Source: Rhizobium sp. Q54 (GTDB lineage: Bacteria; Pseudomonadota; Alphaproteobacteria; Rhizobiales; Beijerinckiaceae). Taken from it: DNA of 7,423 bases. Positions 1-5,479 of the stretch are shown in pieces (position 1 is the first letter of the stretch; each line of letters opens with the position of its first letter). The stretch is from the NCBI GenBank assembly GCA_945901195.1, contig CAMDKB010000233.1, positions 1 to 7,423 of the forward strand. Reading direction: 5' to 3'. A program made the position numbers and the translations under genes. The notes beneath the pieces are model-generated. The model was not told the DNA's origin. It did no database searches and saw only the letters and a list, made by a program, of their open reading frames with translations.

Positions 1-151
1 TCACACGGGAAGATGCATGGCAGACAAGATCGATATCGCCGATGATCTGCTGCGGCAGAAGCTCGCCCAGCGTGGCCTTAGCAGAATGGCCAGTAATCTC
101 TGAAAACACAGACGCATTTTCGGTCTCCCTGCTCCCGTTGACTTTCCGCAC
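1..151 (-). CDS. Possible 5' end of a leftward Mur ligase-like gene (partial, start uncertain)
   Basis: The minus strand is open from a GTG at 151 to the left edge (50 codons). Its last part reads LGELLP, then IIGDIDL, then ASSRV. This resembles the N-terminal substrate-binding domain of MurE-type ligases, which often starts with an L-x-x-LL-P stretch and has a DSR-x-V motif about 15 to 25 residues later; here the Asp of DSR is Ser. The start is unresolved. GTG 151 has no Shine-Dalgarno sequence, and GTG 109 has AGGGAG (125-130 on the plus strand) too far upstream at 15 bases. The ATG at 117 has that AGGGAG at an ideal 7 bases but lies in another frame, which stops at 3-1. The gene may carry a frameshift, or the similarity may be chance. 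A competing plus-strand frame (2-103, ending ...RMASNL) is also open with good third-position GC, so this call is weak. Confidence 0.27.
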   Translation of the reverse strand, partial: MRKVNGSRETENASVFSEITGHSAKATLGELLPQQIIGDIDLVCHASSRV

Positions 152-198
152 TCAAAAATGGAAGTATTTGCGAAAGCCTTCTACAGAAAGGCAGCTTG

Positions 199-206
199 GA
201 GGGAGC
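199..206 (+). promoter_or_regulatory. Ribosome binding site that fixes the TTT receptor start
   Basis: GGAGGGAG lies 7 bases upstream of the ATG at 214. It makes 214 the start rather than the in-frame TTG at 196, which the Shine-Dalgarno itself nearly abuts. Starting at 214 also puts the basic signal-peptide n-region (MTLRLK) at the very N-terminus. Confidence 0.8.
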
Positions 207-213
207 GGTTGAC

Positions 214-1197
214 ATGACATTACGTTTGAAAATTATTGCTGCGGGAGCCTTGGCCGGTCTGGTGCTTTCGACATTTCAAAGCGTGGCCCAGACCGCTGCC
301 TATCCAAATCAACGAATTACCGTCGTTGTTCCCGCAGTCGCGGGGGGCGCCAGCGATATCATTGGCCGTATCATGTCGCAGCATCTCCAGAAAACGCTAG
401 GCCAGAGCATCATAGTCGAAAATCGGGGCGGAGCCAGTGGCAGCGCGGGCGCAATCGCTGTCGTTCGCGCCGCGCCCGACGGCTATACCTTGTTTCTCGC
501 AACGTCATCGCAAGTGGTCATCAACCAGTTCGTTCTTAAAAACATAGGTTATGATCCGCTCAACGATCTTGTGCCCATTGCCTTCGTAGCGGCAGCGCCG
601 GAGCTGGTTACAATTCCCTCAACTTTTCCTGCAACGAGTTGGAAAGAATTTCTGGCGGCGCTGAAGTCAAAACCCGGCGCGTATAATTTTGGTACACCGG
701 GCGCTGGCACGCCGCCGCATCTGGCGATCGAACGCATCATGCAGGTGACAGGAACGAAGATGGCGCACGTGCCCTTTCGCGGCTCCGCTGCAGTAATGAT
801 CGATGTTGCCGCCGGAAATATCCAGATGAGCATGGCGACACTCGCAAGCATTGAGCCATTTCGCCAGGCCGGTACGGCACGCATTCTCGCCGTCGCGGCT
901 GACAAGCGGTTGAAAGCTTTACCCGACATACCCACTCTGGAAGAAGCGGGCTTGCCGGATATGGAAATGTCGGTGTGGTGGGGCGTGATGGGTCCAAAGG
1001 GCATCAGTCGCGATATCGTGCAATTGCTTAACGCCAAATTGCGCGAAGCTTTCTCAAACCCCGAAAACACGGCAACGCTCGACAAGCTTGGCATCACAAC
1101 CTTCGCAGAACCAACCGAAATGTTCGAGAAGTTCATTCAGAAGGAAGTCAAGATGTACGAAAGCGTCGTCAAGGGTATGGGACTTGAACCCCAATAG
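214..1197 (+). CDS. TTT/Bug-family periplasmic solute receptor (TctC-like)
   Basis: Predicted extracytoplasmic receptor of a tripartite tricarboxylate transporter (TTT) system, 327 aa, the usual length for the family. Residues 1-25 are a Sec signal peptide: basic start MTLRLK, hydrophobic core, and a cleavage site after SVA (residue 25). The mature protein opens with YPNQRITVVVP and then AGGASDIIGR, the standard first strand and ligand loop. VENRGGASGSAGA (about 69-80), FGTPGAGTPPHLA (159-171) and HVPFRGSAA (185-193) are the other family hallmarks. These receptors bind carboxylates and related small anions in the periplasm. No tctA or tctB membrane gene is in the window, so this is an orphan receptor here, which is common in bacteria with many Bug proteins. 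It converges on the VOC gene with 11 bases between stop codons. A weak hairpin (CCCAA/TTGGG, 1190-1205) overlaps the stop codon. The ligand cannot be predicted. Confidence 0.93.
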   Translation: MTLRLKIIAAGALAGLVLSTFQSVAQTAAYPNQRITVVVPAVAGGASDIIGRIMSQHLQKTLGQSIIVENRGGASGSAGAIAVVRAAPDGYTLFLATSSQVVINQFVLKNIGYDPLNDLVPIAFVAAAPELVTIPSTFPATSWKEFLAALKSKPGAYNFGTPGAGTPPHLAIERIMQVTGTKMAHVPFRGSAAVMIDVAAGNIQMSMATLASIEPFRQAGTARILAVAADKRLKALPDIPTLEEAGLPDMEMSVWWGVMGPKGISRDIVQLLNAKLREAFSNPENTATLDKLGITTFAEPTEMFEKFIQKEVKMYESVVKGMGLEPQ

Positions 1198-1208
1198 GCT
1201 TTGGGATT

Positions 1209-2132
1209 TCAGCCATTGTGTCCTTGCCGCGCCAGATGTTGTTCGCCCTGGCGCCTGAAATCGGCTGAGGGCGGCAGGCCCCATTGCGGCGCGGCCTCTT
1301 CCCGTCCCCAGACTTTTGGGCGCTGCGGCCTGTCCCGATGCCACGGGCGCGGTTCGAAATAGCCAAGTGATTCATCCTTCATCAGATCAATTTCGGTGAA
1401 TAGCTCGATGATGTGATCGTCGGGATCGCGGTGATAAATAAAAATGTTGTGGCCGACTTCGTGCCGCCCCGGGCCCCAAATGATCGGCCTTCGATGATGC
1501 GCCAGGAGATCGCAGGCCGTCAGTACATGCGCCCAATCCTTCAACTCGAAAGCCATGTGATGCATTGCACCATCTGGCCCGTCGATAAAATTGCATGTGT
1601 GATGATCCGGCCCACACCGCAGGAATGCGAAAACGTTACCTATCCAGTCCGACACACGAAAGTCCAGCGCGTTACAATAAAAGTTGCTGATCGATTGCGC
1701 TGTTGTAGCGGTAAACGCGATATGCCCAAATTTGACAGGCGCGATCCCACCCCCGCGCGGTTTCGCATCCGAAGACTTGGGGGCTGAAAACAGCTCAATC
1801 TCTGTTCCTTTGGGATCGGTGAAGACTACGGCGTGCGCGACCCCGGGCGTGACGCCGGTTCGCGTGGATGTCTTGATATTATAAGGCGCAAGTTTCTTTG
1901 CAGCATCCTTGAGGTCAAAGTCGCCCGCGACCTCAAGGGACAAACGCGGACAATGGTTCGACGTGCCCTTCTCGAAGACGAGCACTTCCTGCCCCATTTG
2001 CGTGGCCATGACAGCACGCGAAGCGGTTCGCTCAACTGCCACAAGGCCCATGACCTCTTCGTAATATTCAGCCTGGCGTAATACGTCAGGTGATTCATAA
2101 ACGGCATAACCGAGGCGTCGCACAGGAATCAT
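1209..2132 (-). CDS. Two-domain VOC / type I extradiol dioxygenase-like protein
   Basis: Predicted cytoplasmic metalloenzyme of the vicinal oxygen chelate superfamily, 307 aa, close to the usual size of catechol 2,3-dioxygenase and 2,3-dihydroxybiphenyl dioxygenase enzymes. Domain 1 spans about residues 6-117 and ends with GTEIELFSAP. Domain 2 spans about 132-248. Domain 2 has the expected facial triad: His137 (FGHIAF), His192 (MHHMAFEL, 191 also possible) and Glu243 (IIELF). It also has second-sphere residues typical of extradiol ring cleavage: a HH pair at 177-178, His228 and Tyr233. Glyoxalases usually lack this set, so a dioxygenase is the better guess; substrate unknown. A polar tail rich in Trp, Arg and Pro (about 255-307) extends past the core. 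The ATG at 2132 has GGAAGGA 7 bases upstream. It is the last gene of a leftward unit, 63 bases after the MetE-like gene, which suggests the two enzymes share a pathway. Confidence 0.87.
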   Translation of the reverse strand: MIPVRRLGYAVYESPDVLRQAEYYEEVMGLVAVERTASRAVMATQMGQEVLVFEKGTSNHCPRLSLEVAGDFDLKDAAKKLAPYNIKTSTRTGVTPGVAHAVVFTDPKGTEIELFSAPKSSDAKPRGGGIAPVKFGHIAFTATTAQSISNFYCNALDFRVSDWIGNVFAFLRCGPDHHTCNFIDGPDGAMHHMAFELKDWAHVLTACDLLAHHRRPIIWGPGRHEVGHNIFIYHRDPDDHIIELFTEIDLMKDESLGYFEPRPWHRDRPQRPKVWGREEAAPQWGLPPSADFRRQGEQHLARQGHNG

Positions 2133-2176
2133 AAGGGTATCCTTCCATAAATTGCCAGACGAGAGTCATTGGAAAT

Positions 2177-2191
2177 TGCGTGATCCACGCA
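2177..2191 (-). other. Short intercistronic hairpin after the MetE-like gene
   Basis: A perfect TGCGTG/CACGCA stem with a 3-base loop begins 4 bases after the MetE-like stop codon on the leftward transcript and is followed by AATTT. It is short and the U-run is poor, so full termination is unlikely. It could protect the 3' end or partly lower expression of the VOC gene. Chance is also possible. Confidence 0.3.
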
Positions 2192-2195
2192 GAAG

Positions 2196-3344
2196 TCAAA
2201 CGCTGCCCCAAACTCTGCGCGCAACCTCACACGTCAGCTCCATCTTGCGCCATTGTGCATCTTCATCCAGTAGATTGCCTTCCGTTGAACTGGCAAACCC
2301 GCATTGCGGTGAAATCGCCAGCTGATCGAGCGGAATATAACGCGCGGCTTCGTCTATGCGATGCATGAGCATATCAACGCTTTCAAGTTCCGGCGTCTTG
2401 CTGGTAACAAGGCCAAGGACAACGCGTTTATCTTTCGGCACGAAACGCAACGGTTCAAACCCGCCTGCTCTCACGCTGTCATATTCGAGCAGGAATATGT
2501 CGGCGTCGATCGTATTGAATAGTCGCTCCGCAACTGGATCATATCCGCCCTCTGCGACCCAGCTTGAACGCCTGTTCCCACGGCAAAGATGCACGCCAAT
2601 GCTCATATTCTCTGGCCGTTCGGCAATACTCGCGTTGATGAGCCGCGCATACACATCTGTAAGATCGTCCGGATCGTCGCCACGCGCCTTGAGCGCCGCC
2701 ACCATTTTCGGATCGCAGAAAAATGTGAAATGAACTTCATCGAGTTGCACATAGCGGCATCCAGCCTGGCCGAGTGCGCCGATTTCTTCGGCATAGGCTT
2801 TGCCAAGATCTGCAAAAAACATCTGCATTTCAGGATAAACATTCGCGTCGACGGCTGCACGCCCGCCGCGATAATGCGCAAAGCTGGGTGAAGGCATTGT
2901 CACTTTCGGCAAGACTTTCGTGACGCCGGCCAGAAACTTGAAGTCATCGACGGTTATGGGCCGCTCATGATTGATCTTGCCGAATGTACGAAACACCGCA
3001 GGCGATTCGCCCTGACTGTCGCCCGCAACGAAAGCGTGCGAGAATCGCATCGGGTCCCATTTGATGCCTCCAAAGGCATTCAGAAAATCGATATGAAAGG
3101 CTTCCCGGCGATAATCGCCATCGGTCACGACTCCAAGACCGGCCATTTCCTGCCTGAGCACTGCAGTGCGGATAAACTCGCCTTCCAGCGCATGCAGTGA
3201 TTTACTGTCAAGCGAACCAGCCGCGTGCTCGCGCCGCGCCTGCAACAATCCAGAAGGACGCTTCAAGCTGCCGATGTGATCGGCGCGGAAAAACGGCCGC
3301 TGATTGATTTTACCCTGACCGGCTGCGCCTGTGCTGGCTGTCAT
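2196..3344 (-). CDS. Short cobalamin-independent methionine synthase-like protein (core MetE domain)
   Basis: Predicted cytoplasmic zinc methyl/alkyl transferase, 382 aa. It matches only the C-terminal catalytic barrel of MetE (full MetE is about 750 aa), as do archaeal and 'core' MetE proteins and epoxyalkane:coenzyme M transferase. HIGSLKRP (residues 23-30) and VVTDGDYRR (72-80) correspond to the IGS-x-P-R-x and DGE-x-x-R motifs. The zinc site is complete: His252 and Cys254 (GVHLCRGN), Glu287 (LLEYDS) and Cys348 (SPQCGF). QLDEVHF (201-207) supplies the Asp that in MetE contacts the homocysteine/methionine amino group. Because it lacks the N-terminal half of MetE, use of methyltetrahydrofolate cannot be assumed. 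Its place between a LysR gene and a ring-cleavage-type gene points to catabolic methyl or alkyl transfer rather than housekeeping methionine synthesis; that is inference. The ATG at 3344 is chosen over 3422 because of its strong Shine-Dalgarno and because 3422 would overlap the regulator gene. Confidence 0.88.
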   Translation of the reverse strand: MTASTGAAGQGKINQRPFFRADHIGSLKRPSGLLQARREHAAGSLDSKSLHALEGEFIRTAVLRQEMAGLGVVTDGDYRREAFHIDFLNAFGGIKWDPMRFSHAFVAGDSQGESPAVFRTFGKINHERPITVDDFKFLAGVTKVLPKVTMPSPSFAHYRGGRAAVDANVYPEMQMFFADLGKAYAEEIGALGQAGCRYVQLDEVHFTFFCDPKMVAALKARGDDPDDLTDVYARLINASIAERPENMSIGVHLCRGNRRSSWVAEGGYDPVAERLFNTIDADIFLLEYDSVRAGGFEPLRFVPKDKRVVLGLVTSKTPELESVDMLMHRIDEAARYIPLDQLAISPQCGFASSTEGNLLDEDAQWRKMELTCEVARRVWGSV

Positions 3345-3349
3345 TACGT

Positions 3350-3356
3350 CTCCTCC
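3350..3356 (-). promoter_or_regulatory. Ribosome binding site that fixes the MetE-like start
   Basis: On the minus strand GGAGGAG lies 5 bases before the ATG at 3344. The longer reading from 3422 would add 26 residues with no family counterpart, and this site lies inside that extension. Confidence 0.8.
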
Positions 3357-3412
3357 GCCCTGTTGGGGCAAGAATAGCGGCGGTGAAGCCTTCGCACCAG
3401 AGCGAAACCTGA

Positions 3413-4321
3413 CTAATCCCACGTCGCGCTGGCGGCGCGCAGACTTGTCGCAAAATCCTGCACCGCAGTCACATTGCGCCGCTGCGGATTGATAAGCAGC
3501 CGCACATCAATGTAGAGAGGCGGTCCATCAATATCGACCAGATGCAGCCGTCCTGCAGCCAGATCGTCCGCGACCGATGCGTGCAACGAGCAGGCAAGCC
3601 CGATTCCGGCAGCACTCAGGTCCCGCACCAGCCCAAACTCGGTTGCCTCGCTCACCACGTTCATCCGCTCGACGCCAAGCCATGACAGCAGTTTCTTTTG
3701 CGTAAGACCAAACATCGATGTGGCTATTGGGCCGACAAAATCGAATTTCGACAATTCGGCTGGATGCACTTTTCTGGCTTTGGCAAGTGGGTGATCGGGC
3801 GCGCAGAAAACCACGAACCGCTGCCGTCCAATCAACGTAGAGGGAACACCAACAGGTTCCTCGTTTGACATCAGGCAGCCTATATCCGCGGCGCCCATTC
3901 GGACCGCCGCAAGCACCTCTTCCTGAAATGCGATTTGCACAGACATCCGAATATCCCGGCGCTGCCTGACGAAATCCGATAACGCGCCGCGCAGAACCGT
4001 ATTGGCAAGTGATCGCTGGCAGGAAAAAGACACAGTGCGATCCGAATCTGCGGCGCGAGACGAAACTTCGGCATCCAGCCGCATGGCGTTGGCCAGCATT
4101 TCCCTCGCATGCCCCAAAAAATTCCGCCCAAGCACTGTGAGAACGGCCTGCCGCCCGCTTTGCCGCTCGAACAAGGCGCCCGCTACTTCCTGTTCAATAG
4201 CCAGCACATGCGCACTGACAGAGGGCTGCGCAATCCCCAGCCGCCGCGCAGCCGCAGCGAACGAGCCGGAATCAACGATAGCGACAAACACCTGCAGACG
4301 GCGCAGCGTAACGGTTATCAT
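3413..4321 (-). CDS. LysR-type transcriptional regulator
   Basis: DNA-binding regulator of 302 aa, normal LysR length. The N-terminal winged helix-turn-helix covers about residues 4-63: LRRLQVFVAIVDSGSFAAAA, RRLGIAQPSVSAHVLAIE, then the wing up to the TVLGR turn. A linker helix follows to about 90. The C-terminal two-lobed effector domain runs from about 95 to 298. The effector is not identifiable. It is the first gene of the leftward unit (68 bases before the MetE-like start) and diverges from the ABC importer at 4438. LysR regulators typically control a divergent neighbour and themselves from the shared gap, and an inverted repeat is present there. The ATG at 4321 is the earliest ATG in frame (an in-frame TAG lies 6 codons upstream), and it has no clear Shine-Dalgarno sequence. 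The MetE-like and VOC genes are likely co-transcribed with it, but a separate promoter in 3345-3412 cannot be excluded. Confidence 0.94.
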   Translation of the reverse strand: MITVTLRRLQVFVAIVDSGSFAAAARRLGIAQPSVSAHVLAIEQEVAGALFERQSGRQAVLTVLGRNFLGHAREMLANAMRLDAEVSSRAADSDRTVSFSCQRSLANTVLRGALSDFVRQRRDIRMSVQIAFQEEVLAAVRMGAADIGCLMSNEEPVGVPSTLIGRQRFVVFCAPDHPLAKARKVHPAELSKFDFVGPIATSMFGLTQKKLLSWLGVERMNVVSEATEFGLVRDLSAAGIGLACSLHASVADDLAAGRLHLVDIDGPPLYIDVRLLINPQRRNVTAVQDFATSLRAASATWD

Positions 4322-4328
4322 GCTTAGG

Positions 4329-4350
4329 GTTATAGTCTAATACCTATAAC
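4329..4350. promoter_or_regulatory. Inverted repeat, probable LysR operator with divergent promoters
   Basis: GTTATAG (4329-4335) and CTATAAC (4344-4350) form a perfect 7-base inverted repeat with an 8-base spacer, in the 116-base gap between lysR-type and importer genes. LysR sites are commonly AT-rich dyads of the ATA-x-x-TAT type containing T-N11-A; here the spacing gives T-N12-A, slightly off. Each arm holds TATAAC, five of six matches to the -10 consensus: 4345-4350 on the plus strand facing the importer, 4334-4329 on the minus strand facing the regulator. Neither has a good -35 box at 16-18 bases, as expected for an activator-dependent promoter. Binding by the neighbouring regulator is inferred from position. 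Confidence 0.55.
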
Positions 4351-4424
4351 TAATAAAGCCTCCCCGCCGGTTGCTTTGGCTCATCGCCCCGGTCCAATCT
4401 GCCATGCGCGGCTGGAGACCGTAT

Positions 4425-4432
4425 GAGGGAGG
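4425..4432 (+). promoter_or_regulatory. Ribosome binding site that fixes the binding-protein start
   Basis: GAGGGAGG lies 5 bases before the ATG at 4438. The in-frame ATG at 4423 overlaps this site and has no good Shine-Dalgarno of its own; the 4438 start also gives a cleaner signal peptide (MSKSTLR). Confidence 0.8.
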
Positions 4433-4437
4433 TCGAT

Positions 4438-5406
4438 ATGAGCAAAAGCACATTACGAACAGGATTTCTGACTGCACTGACAGCTGCAGCCCTCCTGGCA
4501 GGCCAGGCACAGGCGCAGACCATGGACAAACTGCGCGTCGCCAAATCCGTCACCACCGCTTTTTTCTTCGCCATGGTCGATCTGGGCGCCGAGCAGGGCC
4601 ATTACAAGGCGCAGAATATAGACATCGAGATATCAGCTTTTGCCGGGGATGCGCGCATGCAGCAGGCCCTGACGGCACAGGCCGTTGATATCGGCTTTGG
4701 CTCAGGACCCGGGATGGCGTTTGCCGCCAAGGGCGTTCCGGCGATCGCCATTGCCGCCATTGCCAATCAGCCGCTGAATATGGCCATGGTCATCGACCCC
4801 AAGCTCAAAACTGTAGCGGATCTCAAGGGCAAGAAGGTCGGCGTCACAACTGCCGGTTCGCTAACGGACTGGCTCGCCCGCAAGCTCTCCACTCATAATG
4901 GATGGGGCCCCAAGGGTTTTGAAGTTCTCCCCATCGGCGAAGCCCGCGCAAGTATCGCAGCCTTGCGCCGTGGCGACATTGCCGGCTTTGTCACAGCGAC
5001 GGAAAACGCCATCAATCTGGAACAGGAAGGTATCGCCAAGATCGTATCAACCTTTGGTGACGAGGTGGCCGACTTCCATACCCATGTCATTTTCGCCCAG
5101 CGCAAGATGATCGCCGAAAACCCCGAATTGCTGCACCGTTTTTTGCGCGGCTGGTTCACGACGGTGAAATTCGTGAAGACGAACAAGGCCGCAACAGTGA
5201 AAGCCATCGCCCTTTCCATGAAGCTGCCGGAAAAGGTCATCGACATCGCTTATGACAAGGAATTGGCGATGATCAACGACGACGGCTCTTTCCATCCCAA
5301 AGCGCTGGAAGTTATCCGCCATTCGTTCCTCGAACTGGGGTCGCTGGATCGGGTGCCCGAATTGAAAGAGATATTGGTGGAAGGCTTCGTCCCCGTCAAA
5401 ATGTAG
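4438..5406 (+). CDS. ABC importer periplasmic binding protein, NMT1/SsuA-like
   Basis: Secreted substrate-binding protein of an ABC importer, 322 aa. Residues 1-26 form a Sec signal peptide (MSKSTLR, hydrophobic core to about 22, cleavage after AQA); there is no lipobox Cys. The mature part follows the NMT1/THI5/SsuA/TauA/NrtA pattern: KLRVAKSVTTAFFF as the first strand, LGAEQGHYKAQNIDIEI, then ALTAQAVDIGFGSG, then VADLKGKKVGVTTAGSLTDW, which is a very typical second half-motif. Family members bind sulfonates, taurine, nitrate, aromatic acids, pyrimidine precursors and similar small molecules; which one is bound here cannot be told. It is the first gene of the rightward operon and the one with the best ribosome binding site. 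A GC-rich hairpin separates it from the ATPase gene, fitting the excess of binding protein normally made over membrane components. Confidence 0.93.
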   Translation: MSKSTLRTGFLTALTAAALLAGQAQAQTMDKLRVAKSVTTAFFFAMVDLGAEQGHYKAQNIDIEISAFAGDARMQQALTAQAVDIGFGSGPGMAFAAKGVPAIAIAAIANQPLNMAMVIDPKLKTVADLKGKKVGVTTAGSLTDWLARKLSTHNGWGPKGFEVLPIGEARASIAALRRGDIAGFVTATENAINLEQEGIAKIVSTFGDEVADFHTHVIFAQRKMIAENPELLHRFLRGWFTTVKFVKTNKAATVKAIALSMKLPEKVIDIAYDKELAMINDDGSFHPKALEVIRHSFLELGSLDRVPELKEILVEGFVPVKM

Positions 5407-5429
5407 ATCTTGTCATCATAACGAAACGC

Positions 5430-5449
5430 GCGGCAGGCTCGCCTGCCGC
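5430..5449 (+). terminator. GC-rich hairpin between binding-protein and ATPase genes
   Basis: GCGGCAGGC and GCCTGCCGC form a perfect 9-base inverted repeat with 2 bases between (effectively an 8-base stem with a CTCG loop), 24 bases after the binding-protein stop. The following sequence (AGGCTTAACC) lacks a U-run, so it is not a classical strong terminator. It more likely causes partial read-through or protects the 3' end of the upstream message, lowering ATPase and permease levels relative to the receptor. Confidence 0.5.
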
Positions 5450-5479
5450 AGGCTTAACCACATAACAGATTGATGAAAT

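Noticed and set aside
2..103. Plus-strand open frame ending ...RMASNL at 101-103, a possible 3' end of a rightward gene
   Set aside because: It has acceptable codon use but I recognise no family, and the overlapping minus-strand frame has a better motif match. It remains possible.
138..143. TTGACT as a -35 box for the TTT receptor gene
   Set aside because: It is a good -35 match, but hexamers 16-18 bases downstream match the -10 consensus at 3 of 6 or fewer, so no promoter can be supported.
209..214. Perfect TTGACA hexamer
   Set aside because: It overlaps the start codon of the TTT receptor and has no good -10 partner; a promoter here could not express the gene.
549..1136. Long minus-strand open frame inside the TTT receptor gene
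   Set aside because: It is a shadow of a clearly conserved plus-strand gene; its translation shows no family motif.
3391..3406. TTCGC/GCGAA dyad just after the regulator's stop codon
   Set aside because: It has only 5 paired bases with a 6-base loop and no U-run, so it is too weak to call a terminator.
3345..3422. 26-residue N-terminal extension of the MetE-like protein from an ATG at 3422
   Set aside because: It would overlap the regulator gene, lacks family similarity, and contains the strong ribosome binding site for the ATG at 3344.
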